Source: Apibacter adventoris (GTDB lineage: Bacteria > Bacteroidota > Bacteroidia > Flavobacteriales > Weeksellaceae). From it: a stretch of 64,000 nt of DNA. The notes beneath the pieces were generated by a model that had not been told where the DNA came from, did not search any database, and saw nothing but the letters and a program-made list of their open reading frames with translations. The first letter of the stretch is position 1. The number at the start of each line of letters is the position of its first letter. Positions 36,360 through 46,137 of the stretch are shown here, piece after piece. Made by a program: the position numbers and the translations under genes. Location of the stretch: positions 62,001-126,000 of the forward strand of contig NZ_PSZM01000046.1 in the NCBI RefSeq assembly GCF_002964975.1, in the 5' to 3' direction.

Positions 36360-37724
36360 TTATTCAGTATCGTTAATGTATTTTATAAATTTTTCTTGAA
36401 AGGTTGAAAAAATTGACTTTTTCTTTTCTTTATTAGGTTTTGATGCAACCTTTTCTTCTTTTTTTATCTTTGTCACTTTTTTGTTAGATTCTTGAATTAC
36501 AGATTGTTGAGGGGTTTCTTCATTAGTAGGAATGATTTTTTCCTTTTTTTCAGGTTCTATTTGGAGATTGTCGAGACCGGTCATTAATAGTCCAATTGCA
36601 GTAGCATATTCAGGACTTGCCAATTCTCCAGGCTGACCACTAGCTAGGTGTTCATTGCAATACCCAATGCGTACATCCATACCTGTAGTATATTCTGTAA
36701 GTTGTCTAAGATGTTTTAATTTTGCTCCACCACCGGTCATTACAATTCCGGCAATAAGTTTCTTTTTTTGTTCTTCACAACCATAGTTTCGTAATTCTAG
36801 ATACGCTAATGAAATAATTTCTTCAATTCTGGCATGAATAATTTGAGAAAGCTTTTTTACTGTAATTTCTTTAGGATCTCTGCCATGTAATCCGGGAATG
36901 CTTATAACCTCAATTTCTTTGTTTTCAGAAGGCCATGCAGAGCCATATTTTACTTTTAGAATTTCTGCCTGTCTTTCAATAATAGAACATCCGGTTTTAA
37001 TGTCATCTGTAATTACGTTTCCTCCAAATGGAATTACAGCAGTATGGCGAATGATGTTGTCTTTAAATATTGCTATATCTGTAGTACCCCCTCCTATATC
37101 AATAAGGGCTACACCAGCTTCTTTTTCTTCTTGGCTCAGAACGGCATCAGAAGAAGCAAGGGGCTCTAAGGTAATTCCAATTAAGTTAAGACCAGCTTCT
37201 TTTACACACCTTGCAATATTTCTAATAAGAGATATTTGACCTACCACCACATGGAAGTTTGCTTCCAGTCTACTTCCATGAAATCCTCTGGGTTCAATAA
37301 TTTCTGTTTGTGAGTCTACTTTATATTCTTGAGGAAGAACATGAATAATCTCTTCACCAGGAAGCATAACCAGTTTATGTACTTGCTCTTTTAAACGCTC
37401 TAAATCGGTATCATCAATGACATCTTCAAAATTAGGGCGAGAAATATAATCACTATGTTGTAGGCTACGTATATGTTGTCCGGCAATTCCTACCGTAACA
37501 TCTTTTATTTTATAATTGGCTGCTTTTTCAGCTTCAGCAACAGCTTTTTTTATAGAGTCTATGGTTTGGGTTATATTATTTACCACACCTCGGTGAACGC
37601 CTAAACTTTTCGCTCTCCCCATACCCAATATCTCCAATTTCCCGTGTTCATTTCGTTGACCAACAATAGCTACAATTTTAGTTGTACCTATATCGAGACC
37701 TACTGCGATTTTATTATTGTTCAT
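36360..37724 (-). CDS. ftsA: Cell division protein FtsA
   Basis: A 454-residue actin-like ATPase that tethers FtsZ to the inner membrane. The phosphate-1 loop AVGLDIGTTKIVAIVG is at the N-terminus, phosphate-2 LIDIGGGTTDIAIF near 215, and the adenosine motif IVMTGGGAKLKHL near 330. The SHS2/1C domain lies between the first and second actin lobes (ITQTIDSIKKAVAEAEKAA). A lysine-rich linker leads to a C-terminal amphipathic helix (FSTFQEKFIKYI) expected to bind membrane. It lies two bases after ftsQ and 12 before ftsZ. Confidence 0.97.
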   Translation of the reverse strand: MNNNKIAVGLDIGTTKIVAIVGQRNEHGKLEILGMGRAKSLGVHRGVVNNITQTIDSIKKAVAEAEKAANYKIKDVTVGIAGQHIRSLQHSDYISRPNFEDVIDDTDLERLKEQVHKLVMLPGEEIIHVLPQEYKVDSQTEIIEPRGFHGSRLEANFHVVVGQISLIRNIARCVKEAGLNLIGITLEPLASSDAVLSQEEKEAGVALIDIGGGTTDIAIFKDNIIRHTAVIPFGGNVITDDIKTGCSIIERQAEILKVKYGSAWPSENKEIEVISIPGLHGRDPKEITVKKLSQIIHARIEEIISLAYLELRNYGCEEQKKKLIAGIVMTGGGAKLKHLRQLTEYTTGMDVRIGYCNEHLASGQPGELASPEYATAIGLLMTGLDNLQIEPEKKEKIIPTNEETPQQSVIQESNKKVTKIKKEEKVASKPNKEKKKSIFSTFQEKFIKYINDTE

Positions 37725-37726
37725 AA

Positions 37727-38455
37727 TTATCTTTTTGTTGCAACTATTTGATTTTCATATTTTAAACTTATTTTTTTATAAGCATCAAAACCTATGAAAT
37801 CTAAATATTGTTTATAAAATTCTTTAAGATTGGTAAGTTTCTGACGATTATTTTCAATTTCTCCATATTCAATATAGGTACCTTCTATATTGAGAAGGAA
37901 GTTATAAGAATTTCCTTTATCTTTTTCTATGCCTATAATGTGATTTTTTAACAAATTATCAACAGAAATTAATTCACATAATTTTGCTATATCTTTGTAT
38001 TCATTTTTATGTATATCTCCTCCAACTAACATACAGGGGAAAGAAAAATCTAAAGACAAAGGAAATTTATTTCCTTTGTTGTCCAGATAAAATTCTTCTT
38101 TTGGAGTTTTTATTCTTGCTATGGGAATTCTTTGTGATATAGTTACATTTATTTCGCCATTTAAATTTATATAGACGTTGCTTTTAGATATAAAAGGGTT
38201 GGAATGTAATATTTCTTCTGTTTTTATAATATTTATATCCTCTATTTTTTCTGCTTTTATTCCATTTTTAGAGGATTGATTTATTACATTAATTACTTTT
38301 TTATCTGTAATAAAATGAATTTTATCTGAATTTTCTATATATATATCCATTTTATCAATAGGTCTGTTATTATGCCTTTTAATGGCAAAATTCATTAAAA
38401 AACCTAATAAAAAAATTAATAATGATATTTTTAAAAATCTATACTTCAGCTTCAT
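37727..38455 (-). CDS. ftsQ: Cell division protein FtsQ/DivIB-like
   Basis: A 242-residue bitopic membrane protein. A membrane helix lies at about residues 8-26 after a short basic N-terminus (KLKYRFLK). The periplasmic part contains a POTRA-like region (IHFITDKKVINVIN, NPFISKSNVYINLNGEINVTISQRIPIARI) and a beta domain (FYLDNKGNKFPLS). Sequence conservation is low, as usual for FtsQ, but position between murC and ftsA and the topology make the assignment firm. The start overlaps the murC stop by 17 bases. Confidence 0.9.
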   Translation of the reverse strand: MKLKYRFLKISLLIFLLGFLMNFAIKRHNNRPIDKMDIYIENSDKIHFITDKKVINVINQSSKNGIKAEKIEDINIIKTEEILHSNPFISKSNVYINLNGEINVTISQRIPIARIKTPKEEFYLDNKGNKFPLSLDFSFPCMLVGGDIHKNEYKDIAKLCELISVDNLLKNHIIGIEKDKGNSYNFLLNIEGTYIEYGEIENNRQKLTNLKEFYKQYLDFIGFDAYKKISLKYENQIVATKR

Positions 38456-39800
38456 GTAACCACTCTATTAAAGGTTCGTATAATGTATCTATATTTCCAG
38501 CACCTACAGTTAGTAGAATGTCAAATTTTTTTGATTTTATCAATTTCAATGCTTTATCCAGTGAAGTAACATTCTTGTTAGGATTAGGTATTTTTTGAGC
38601 TAACCATTCGGAAGTGATACCCTCTATTTGTAATTCACGAGCTGGATAGATATCCAATAAAATCAGTTCATCGGTTTTGTTTAAACTCCGGGCAAAATCC
38701 TCTGCAAAATCCCGAGTTCTTGTATATAAATGTGGTTGAAACACAGTTAATAATTTCTTTTCAGGATAAAGATCTCTTACAGCATTAATAGCAGCGTTGA
38801 GTTCAGTAGGATGATGTGCATAATCATCTATATATACTTTTCCATTTGTAAAAGAATGCTTAGTAAATCTTCTTTTTACACCATTAAAAGAAGCAAGAGC
38901 CCGACGTAAAATCTCTGGATCAATTCCTATTTTCAGTCCTATACTTAATGCTGCTACTGCATTTTCTACATTATGTTTTCCTGGTAGATGCAAGGTTAAA
39001 TGTTTTATAGATATTTCTGGTGTAATCAGATCAAATTCGACTGTATCTTTTACGACTTGTATATTTTTTGCATAATAATCTGCTTTTTCATAAGCGGAAT
39101 ATGTATAATGTTTGGCTTTTATCGTTATTCCTTTCTTTACCAATAGAAATCCTGTTTCAGGTACTAAATTTGCAAATTCATTAAAGGAATTTAATACATG
39201 TTTAGTGTCTCCGTAAATATCTAAATGGTCAGCATCTGTAGAGGTAATTACAGCCATGTCCGGATATAAAGATAAGAAAGAACGGTCGAATTCATCTGCT
39301 TCAACTACTGATATTTGATTTCCATTATAGATAAAATTAGTATTATAATTTACGGAAATTCCACCTAAGAAAGCAGTTGCCGGTAAATTTGCATATTTGC
39401 ATAAATATCCAAGTAGTGTGCTTGTGGTAGTTTTTCCATGAGTTCCAGCAATTGCAAGACATTGTGTGGTTTGGGTAATTAATCCTAAAACCTTTGATCT
39501 TTTTAAAAGCTGATATCCTGATTTTTGAAAATATTTTTTTATATTGGAGTCTTTAGGTATAGCCGGCGTATAAATTACTAAAGTATTATCAGGATTTAGA
39601 TTTGTTGGAATCTCAGATATTTCATCTTTATAGGTAATTACTATTTTTTCTTCAGTTAATTTTTGGGTAAGTTGAGTAGAGGTTTTGTCGTAACCATATA
39701 TTTGAGCTCCTGAAAATTTAAAATAACGGGCTAGGGCACTCATACCGATTCCACCGATTCCTATAAAATAATAATATGTATAAGAATGAATATCTTTCAT
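38439..39800 (-). CDS. murC: UDP-N-acetylmuramate--L-alanine ligase
   Basis: A 453-residue Mur ligase adding L-Ala to UDP-MurNAc with ATP. The N-terminal Rossmann domain reads YYFIGIGGIGMSALA, the ATP loop GTHGKTTT is at 119-126, and the central domain has VVEADEFDRSFL, TDADHLDIY and LPGKHNVENAVAA. The C-terminal domain has IDDYAHHPTE and FQPHLYTRT. All catalytic blocks are present and length is typical. It sits between murG (7 bases) and ftsQ (17-base overlap). Confidence 0.97.
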   Translation of the reverse strand: MKDIHSYTYYYFIGIGGIGMSALARYFKFSGAQIYGYDKTSTQLTQKLTEEKIVITYKDEISEIPTNLNPDNTLVIYTPAIPKDSNIKKYFQKSGYQLLKRSKVLGLITQTTQCLAIAGTHGKTTTSTLLGYLCKYANLPATAFLGGISVNYNTNFIYNGNQISVVEADEFDRSFLSLYPDMAVITSTDADHLDIYGDTKHVLNSFNEFANLVPETGFLLVKKGITIKAKHYTYSAYEKADYYAKNIQVVKDTVEFDLITPEISIKHLTLHLPGKHNVENAVAALSIGLKIGIDPEILRRALASFNGVKRRFTKHSFTNGKVYIDDYAHHPTELNAAINAVRDLYPEKKLLTVFQPHLYTRTRDFAEDFARSLNKTDELILLDIYPARELQIEGITSEWLAQKIPNPNKNVTSLDKALKLIKSKKFDILLTVGAGNIDTLYEPLIEWLHEAEV

Positions 39801-39807
39801 TTATTAC

Positions 39808-40914
39808 TTAATTTAATTTTAGTTTTTTTATAATATGATTTACTATATCCTGTGTAGCATTAGGTTTTGCTAATTTTATAATGTTTTCTTTCAATGTTTT
39901 ACGTAATTCTTCGTCCTGAATCAGTTTTGAGAGTTCAGGAAGTAACTTGCTGGAAACCTCAGTATCTTTTACCATTAAAGCAGACTTGTTATTTACCAAT
40001 TGCTGTGCATTTTTGGTTTGATGATCCTCAGCAGCATAAGGAAATGGAATGAGCACAGTAGGTTTACCTGCTACACATAGTTCCGATATAGCTATTGCTC
40101 CGGCCCTTGATATAATAATATCTGAAGCTGTATAAGCTGTAGCCATGTCTTTTATAAATTCTGAAATGTATATGTCAGGATTTTTACTAATATCGTTATT
40201 TATAAGCTCTTGATAATCTAATTTTCCTGTTTGCCAAATTAATTGAATGTTTTGTGAATTTATAATGTTTTGAGCGTTTTGTGTCCAAAAATTGTTTATA
40301 GTTCGAGAGCCTAAAGATCCTCCGACGGAAAGAATGATAAGTTTTGAGGGATCTAATCCTAATTCTTTTTTTGCCTCTTCTTGAGAAATGATTTTTTCAA
40401 ATAATGATTTCCTTACAGGATTTCCGGTATTATAAATTTTTTCTTTAGGGAAAAATTTTTCCATTCCTTCATAAGCAACATAAATTTCTTCGGCTTTATG
40501 ACAAAGTTTTTTGTTTGTAATTCCGGGAAATGAATTTTGTTCTTGTATAAAGGTTGGTATGCCCATTTTAGAAGCTGCATAGAGAGCTGGCCCAGAGGCA
40601 AATCCACCAGTGCCTATAACTGCATCAGGCCTAAATTGTGAAATTAATTTTTTGGATTTTTTTAAACTGGAAATTAATTTAAATGGAAATTTCAGATTGG
40701 ATAAGATGGATGATCTTGAAATTCCTGATATCCAAAGACCTTCAATTTTATAACCAGATTGAGGAACTTTTTCCATTTCCATTTTATCTTTTGCACCGAT
40801 AAATAAAAATTCAGCATTAGGAAAACGAGATTTTAATTCATCTGCAATAGCTATAGCCGGAAAAATGTGACCCCCTGTGCCACCACCACTAATTATAAAT
40901 TTAGGCGATTTCAT
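39808..40914 (-). CDS. murG: Lipid II synthase MurG (N-acetylglucosaminyltransferase)
   Basis: A 368-residue GT28 enzyme that transfers GlcNAc from UDP-GlcNAc to lipid I at the cytoplasmic face of the membrane. The N-terminal glycine loop is SGGGTGGHIFPAIAIA. TGGFASGPALYAA and IQEQNSFPGITNK are the G-loop and acceptor segments. The donor site shows SVGGSLGSRTIN, SRAGAIAISEL and PFPYAAEDHQTKNA. It overlaps ftsW by 14 bases, so flippase-type SEDS protein and MurG are translationally coupled. Confidence 0.97.
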   Translation of the reverse strand: MKSPKFIISGGGTGGHIFPAIAIADELKSRFPNAEFLFIGAKDKMEMEKVPQSGYKIEGLWISGISRSSILSNLKFPFKLISSLKKSKKLISQFRPDAVIGTGGFASGPALYAASKMGIPTFIQEQNSFPGITNKKLCHKAEEIYVAYEGMEKFFPKEKIYNTGNPVRKSLFEKIISQEEAKKELGLDPSKLIILSVGGSLGSRTINNFWTQNAQNIINSQNIQLIWQTGKLDYQELINNDISKNPDIYISEFIKDMATAYTASDIIISRAGAIAISELCVAGKPTVLIPFPYAAEDHQTKNAQQLVNNKSALMVKDTEVSSKLLPELSKLIQDEELRKTLKENIIKLAKPNATQDIVNHIIKKLKLN

Positions 40915-42094
40915 AATTTGTTTTATCTTTTATATTGTTTTCATTATGAGGTAAATCTTTGGGTTTTATATCTCTGCTTACACTAATGATGATTCCTAAT
41001 GCCATATAAGTTACCCACATAGAAGTACCTCCATAGCTAAGTATCGGTAATGGTTGACCTGTTACCGGAATTAGGTTTACAGCTACAGCCATATTGGAAA
41101 ATGCCTGAAATATTATCGGTAATCCTACTCCTACTACTAAAAGAGTACCAAATACACTTTCTATTCTTGTGGCTATAACTATAATTCTCCACAATATGAG
41201 TAGATATAAGAAAAAACAAATAGCTACTCCTGCATATCCGTATTCTTCTACAATTATTGCAAATATAAAGTCAGAGGAAGATTGAGGTAAAGATTGTTTA
41301 AAGGCACTTTTACCGGGACCTCTCGGAATAATTCCTCCTTGTATGATGGCTGCTTTAGCTTGCTGTACCTGATAGCTTTCATTTTTATCATTTCCAAAAA
41401 AATTTTCTATCCTGCTTTTCCAGGTATATACACGGTTGCTAGGGAATAATTCAGGATATTTAAGGATTATTGTAATAAAGATTGCAACTATTAAAATTCC
41501 CGTACCAACTATACCTAAAATTATTTTTATGGGATATCCGCCAATAAATAATAAAGCTAAAACCATTAAAAATATTATAATTGCCGTAGAACCGTTTGCA
41601 GGAAAAATAAGTCCGACGACAAGAAAAATTGGTAATAAAACGGGTAAAAAACTATTATTGAGTGTTATAATTTTATTTTTGTTTCTGTCTAAATAACGGG
41701 CAACATAGATCATTAAGATTAAAGAAGCAAATACTGAGGTCTGGAATGCAAAGGGAACACCAGGTAATTTTAGCCATCTTGCAGCATTTGCTCCATCTAT
41801 ATTTTGACCTTGTATAAGGGTAAGAATTAAAAGAAATATAACCAATGGGAGTAAAAGTTTTGAGAATCCACCAATATATTTATAATCTATTTTTTGAAAT
41901 ATAAATACAATGCCTAATCCTATGATAATAAAACCGGCATGTTTAGCGAAATGACCTAATACAGACCCTTGTCCCACTACATACTGCAGGTTGGAGCTTG
42001 CAGAATATACTGGTAGGAAAGAGGCTAATGAAATTAGGAATATAGAGGCCCAAAGTGTAGCATCTCCTTTAAAGTATTCTTTTAATTTTCGCAT
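40901..42094 (-). CDS. ftsW: SEDS-family septal glycosyltransferase FtsW
   Basis: A 397-residue polytopic protein with about ten membrane helices. SEDS markers are GSVLGHFAKHAGF, NGANAARWLKLP-like sequence (GANAARWLKLPGVPFAFQTS), the loop with QVQQAKAAIIQGGIIPRGPGKS, DFIFAIIVEEYGYAG and LPILSYGGTSM. The Asp/Glu region around EEYGYAG corresponds to the catalytic loop area of SEDS enzymes. It works with FtsI in septal peptidoglycan synthesis. The gene lies between murD (15 bases) and murG (14-base overlap). Confidence 0.96.
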   Translation of the reverse strand: MRKLKEYFKGDATLWASIFLISLASFLPVYSASSNLQYVVGQGSVLGHFAKHAGFIIIGLGIVFIFQKIDYKYIGGFSKLLLPLVIFLLILTLIQGQNIDGANAARWLKLPGVPFAFQTSVFASLILMIYVARYLDRNKNKIITLNNSFLPVLLPIFLVVGLIFPANGSTAIIIFLMVLALLFIGGYPIKIILGIVGTGILIVAIFITIILKYPELFPSNRVYTWKSRIENFFGNDKNESYQVQQAKAAIIQGGIIPRGPGKSAFKQSLPQSSSDFIFAIIVEEYGYAGVAICFFLYLLILWRIIVIATRIESVFGTLLVVGVGLPIIFQAFSNMAVAVNLIPVTGQPLPILSYGGTSMWVTYMALGIIISVSRDIKPKDLPHNENNIKDKTNYEIA

Positions 42095-42109
42095 TTACCG
42101 TTATGTAAT

Positions 42110-43447
42110 TTATAATTTTCTTACTTCTTCTTTAAATTGTATTCCACGATCTTCATAATTTTTAAATAGATCAAAGCTTGCGCATGCAGGAGATAGAAGT
42201 ACAGTATCTCCTTTTTTTCCATAAAGGTATGACGCATTTACAGCATCTTTCATAGAATGGGTCTCTGCAATGTTAGGGATTATATCTTGAAAAGTGTTTA
42301 TAATTTTTTCATTGTCCAAGCCTAAACATACAATGGCTTTTACTTTTTGTTTTACAAAAGGTATTAATTCCGAGTAATCATTGCCTTTGTCTGTTCCTCC
42401 TACAATCCAAATTACTGGTGACTTCATACTCTCTAAAGCATAGTAAACTGAATTTACATTTGTCGCTTTACTGTCATTTATAAAATTGATTCCATTTATT
42501 TTTAAGACGAATTCTAAACGATGTTCTACAGCTTCAAAATCTGCAAGGCTTTGTTTAATAAATTCATTTTTTATTTTAGATATTTTTCCTGCAATTCCAG
42601 CAGCCATTGAATTGGCTACATTATGTTTCCCTATTAAAGCTAAATCTTCAATTTTCATTTTTAAAGCGTCTTCTGTGTTTGTTGTTATGTATATGTTTTT
42701 TTGGTCACTATAGGCACCTTTTTCTACTTTTTCTTTAAGGGAAAAGGGTAATAAGTGTGCTTTTGTATGGTTGTTTTGTAACCATTTTTGAGTTATTTCA
42801 TCGTCTAAGTTGTATATAAAGTAATCCTTTTCATCCTGATTCTTTGTGATTTTGAATTTTGAATTTATATAATTTTGATAATTATAATCATATTGATCCA
42901 AATGATCAGGGCTTAAATTAAGAACCATCGCGATATGAGGTTTAAAATTCTGTATGTTGTCTAGTTGAAAACTACTTATTTCGAGTATGTAATATTCATA
43001 ATTTTCTTCTGCAACCTGCCAGGCAAAACTTTTTCCTATATTCCCAGCCAGTCCTACATTAAATCCTGCTTTTTTAAAAATTTCATAAGTAAGTGAAGTT
43101 GTAGTGGTTTTTCCATTAGACCCTGTAATTGCTATTAAAATAGATGAAGTATATCGTGAAGCAAATTCTATTTCTGAGGATATAGTTATTCCTTTTTCCT
43201 GAATTTTTTTTATGATTGGAGCTTTTTTGGGAATTCCAGGACTTTTGATTATCCAATCTGCATTCAAGATTTTTTCATCCGTATGTTGTTGCTCTTCAAA
43301 AAGAATTTTTTTATCGAGTAATATATCTTTATATTCTTTTTTTATGATTCCTTTGTCTGAAAGAAAGACATCAAAATTTTGTTTTTTTCCTAATATGGCA
43401 GCTCCTATTCCACTCTCTCCGCCTCCTAATATGACTAATCTTTTCAT
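42110..43447 (-). CDS. murD: UDP-N-acetylmuramoyl-L-alanine--D-glutamate ligase
   Basis: A 445-residue Mur ligase that adds D-Glu. The N-terminus is LVILGGGESGIGAAIL, and the ATP loop GSNGKTTTT starts at 109. The central domain has LEISSFQLD, LNLSPDHLDQYD and GKHNVANSMAAG. The C-terminal domain has FINDSKATN, VGGTDKGNDY and LLSPACASFDLFKNYEDRG, all hallmarks of MurD. It lies between mraY (4 bases) and ftsW (15 bases). Confidence 0.97.
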   Translation of the reverse strand: MKRLVILGGGESGIGAAILGKKQNFDVFLSDKGIIKKEYKDILLDKKILFEEQQHTDEKILNADWIIKSPGIPKKAPIIKKIQEKGITISSEIEFASRYTSSILIAITGSNGKTTTTSLTYEIFKKAGFNVGLAGNIGKSFAWQVAEENYEYYILEISSFQLDNIQNFKPHIAMVLNLSPDHLDQYDYNYQNYINSKFKITKNQDEKDYFIYNLDDEITQKWLQNNHTKAHLLPFSLKEKVEKGAYSDQKNIYITTNTEDALKMKIEDLALIGKHNVANSMAAGIAGKISKIKNEFIKQSLADFEAVEHRLEFVLKINGINFINDSKATNVNSVYYALESMKSPVIWIVGGTDKGNDYSELIPFVKQKVKAIVCLGLDNEKIINTFQDIIPNIAETHSMKDAVNASYLYGKKGDTVLLSPACASFDLFKNYEDRGIQFKEEVRKL

Positions 43448-43451
43448 GTGC

Positions 43452-44675
43452 TTATCTTATTTTAAGGGTGATTATACAAAATAGGGCTAACATAATTCCA
43501 ATAATCCAGAAACGTGTTACAATTTTGCTTTCATGATAACCTAATTTTTGAAAATGATGGTGTAGGGGAGACATTAAGAATATTCTTCGTCCTTCTCCGT
43601 ATTTTTTCTTTGTATATTTAAAGTAAGAAACTTGTACAATTACAGAAAGGTTCTCAACTAAGAATATACCACAAAGAACCGGAATTAATAGTTCTTTTCT
43701 TAAAACAATTGCAAGTACGGCTATAACACCTCCTATAGTCAAACTTCCTGTATCTCCCATAAATACTTGTGCAGGATATGTATTATACCATAAAAAACCT
43801 ATTAAAGCTCCGGCAAAGGCTGCTGAGAATATAACTATTTCTCCGGAATTAGGTATGTACATTAAATTCAGATAATCTGCCATCATAATATTTCCCGATA
43901 CGTAAGCAAAAAGAGCCAGGGTGGCCACTATAATTACAGAACTTCCAGCTGCAAGACCATCTATGCCGTCTGTGAGATTTGCACCGTTTGATACAGCTGT
44001 AACTATGGTAATTACGATAGGAATTAAGACAATCCATACTAAGTCTTGAGATTTTTTTTCATCTACCCCGAACCATTCAAGTATTTTGCCATAATCAAAT
44101 TGGTTGTTTTTGAAGAAAGGAATAGTAGTTTTAAAAGATTTTTCATTGGGATAAAAATCTTTGCTATATTCTATATTATGAATTCCTTCTATTTTTTCTT
44201 TGATGACAATATCTTTATTCAGATATAGGGTAACTCCAACAAATATTCCTAGTCCTATTTGCCCTAATACTTTAAATTTACCTTTTAATCCATCTTTATT
44301 GTTTTTGTGTATTTTTAAATAATCATCTAAAAAACCTATTATACCCATCCAAAGGGTGGATATTATTAGTATAATTATATATATATTATCTAACTTGCAG
44401 AATAGAAAGATGGGAACTAATGTTGCTAAAATGATGATAACCCCTCCCATGGTTGGGGTGCCTTCTTTTTCCTTTTGTCCGGAAAGTCCCAATTCTCTTA
44501 CAGTTTCTCCGAGTTGTTTTTTCCTCAAAATATTTATTATCATTTTTCCTATAATGAGAGAAATGAATAATGAGGTGAATATAGCGGCTAATGCTCTAAA
44601 AGTTATATATTTATATAGTCCACTTCCAGGTATGTAAAAATGTTCATTTAAATATTCAAATAAGTAATACAGCAT
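43452..44675 (-). CDS. mraY: Phospho-N-acetylmuramoyl-pentapeptide transferase
   Basis: A 407-residue inner-membrane enzyme making lipid I from UDP-MurNAc-pentapeptide and undecaprenyl phosphate. Diagnostic motifs are [28 protein letters not shown] with the catalytic [34 protein letters not shown], and [24 protein letters not shown] charged insertion of about 50 residues in the middle ([11 protein letters not shown] through KSQDLV) is longer than in E. coli MraY and typical of Bacteroidota. It lies one base from murE and four from murD. Confidence 0.97.
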   Translation of the reverse strand: MLYYLFEYLNEHFYIPGSGLYKYITFRALAAIFTSLFISLIIGKMIINILRKKQLGETVRELGLSGQKEKEGTPTMGGVIIILATLVPIFLFCKLDNIYIIILIISTLWMGIIGFLDDYLKIHKNNKDGLKGKFKVLGQIGLGIFVGVTLYLNKDIVIKEKIEGIHNIEYSKDFYPNEKSFKTTIPFFKNNQFDYGKILEWFGVDEKKSQDLVWIVLIPIVITIVTAVSNGANLTDGIDGLAAGSSVIIVATLALFAYVSGNIMMADYLNLMYIPNSGEIVIFSAAFAGALIGFLWYNTYPAQVFMGDTGSLTIGGVIAVLAIVLRKELLIPVLCGIFLVENLSVIVQVSYFKYTKKKYGEGRRIFLMSPLHHHFQKLGYHESKIVTRFWIIGIMLALFCIITLKIR

Positions 44676-44676
44676 A

Positions 44677-46137
44677 TTAATTTATATTTTTTAATAATTC
44701 TTGGGCTATAGTCATATCATCAAATGGAAATTTTTCACCATTAATTTCCTGATAGTTTTCATGTCCTTTTCCTGCGATTAGGATTATATCTTTGGTTTTA
44801 GCTATTTTAATAGCGGTTTTAATTGCTTGTTTTCTGTCAGTTATTGAAATATATTTATTAGTATTTTGAGCTTGTACTCCTGCTTCTATTTCTTTAATTA
44901 TTTCATCTGGAACTTCATCTCTAGGGTTGTCAGAAGTAATGATAGTAAAATCAGACAGTTGGGTAGCAATATTTCCCATTTCAGGTCTTTTACTTTTGTC
45001 TCTATGGCCACCACATCCAAATATTGTAATAAGTTGCTCGTTACGTGTTCTGGTTTGATTGATTGCTTCTATAATATTTTTTAAGGCATCTGGTGTATGG
45101 GCATAATCAACAATTATATAAATATTTTGCTTTGAAATATAAGTTTCAAATCTTCCTTTTACTCTTTGGAGTTTGCTTATTGCTGTAAGTGCTTCTATTG
45201 AAGAAAAGCCTAATTCTATAGCAATAGTATATGCTAATAGTTCATTATAAGCATTAAATTTCCCGGATAAAGATGTCCAAAACTCATTTCCGTTAAATTG
45301 TAAAAGCATTCCATCTAATCTGTTTTCAATTATTTTTCCTTTGAAATCAGAATTAGATTTTAATGAGTAGGTAATTTTTTTTGCTTTTGTGTTTTGTAAC
45401 ATTACCCATCCATTTTTATCATCTATATTTGTAATTGCTATTGCATTTTTTGGCAATTCATCAAAAAACTTTTTTTTAGCAGCTATATAATTTGCAAAGG
45501 TTTTATGGTAATCTAAATGGTCATGTGTAATGTTGGTAAAAGCTCCTATTTTAAAATTTAGTCCAGCAAGTCTGTTTTGGTGAATTCCATGAGAACTTAC
45601 TTCCATAAATGCGTATTTACAATTATTTTCTACAGCTAAGGCTAATATTTTATTAATAGTAATAGGGTCTGGAGTGGTATGATTACTGTTTAATGTTTGG
45701 TTCGCAATTTTGTTTTCTATGGTTGAGAGTAATGCACATTTAAAACCCAATTGTGTAAAAAGATTGTATAATAGGGTAGTAGTTGTGGTTTTTCCATTGG
45801 TGCCCGTTATTCCAATTAATTCTATTTTTTCAGATGGATTTTCATAAAAATTTGAAGCAGTAATACCTAGTGCTATAGAAGTATTTGAAACTTTTATATA
45901 CGTAATGTTTTCTTTAATTTCTGAAGGAATATCTTCACAAATTATTACAGTTGCTCCATTTTCTATAGCTGTAGATATATACTTATGTCCATCTAAATCA
46001 TAGCCTTTAATAGCAAAAAAGATATCTTTGTGCTCTATTTTTCGTGAATCAAAAGAAATGTTATTAACTGAGGTTTTTACATTCCCGATCACTTTTTCAA
46101 TAGCTACTTTATATAATAAATCTGAAAGTATTTTCAT
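44677..46137 (-). CDS. murE: UDP-MurNAc-tripeptide ligase (probably meso-DAP adding)
   Basis: A 486-residue Mur ligase for the third stem residue. The N-terminal domain ends before the ATP loop TGTNGKTTT (111-119); [22 protein letters not shown] and THDHLDYH follow. The carbamylated-lysine and C-terminal region shows [30 protein letters not shown] and ITSDNPRDE. The DNPR box is the known signature of ligases using meso-diaminopimelate, so the cell wall is inferred to be DAP type. It overlaps ftsI by 4 bases. Confidence 0.97.
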   Translation of the reverse strand: MKILSDLLYKVAIEKVIGNVKTSVNNISFDSRKIEHKDIFFAIKGYDLDGHKYISTAIENGATVIICEDIPSEIKENITYIKVSNTSIALGITASNFYENPSEKIELIGITGTNGKTTTTTLLYNLFTQLGFKCALLSTIENKIANQTLNSNHTTPDPITINKILALAVENNCKYAFMEVSSHGIHQNRLAGLNFKIGAFTNITHDHLDYHKTFANYIAAKKKFFDELPKNAIAITNIDDKNGWVMLQNTKAKKITYSLKSNSDFKGKIIENRLDGMLLQFNGNEFWTSLSGKFNAYNELLAYTIAIELGFSSIEALTAISKLQRVKGRFETYISKQNIYIIVDYAHTPDALKNIIEAINQTRTRNEQLITIFGCGGHRDKSKRPEMGNIATQLSDFTIITSDNPRDEVPDEIIKEIEAGVQAQNTNKYISITDRKQAIKTAIKIAKTKDIILIAGKGHENYQEINGEKFPFDDMTIAQELLKNIN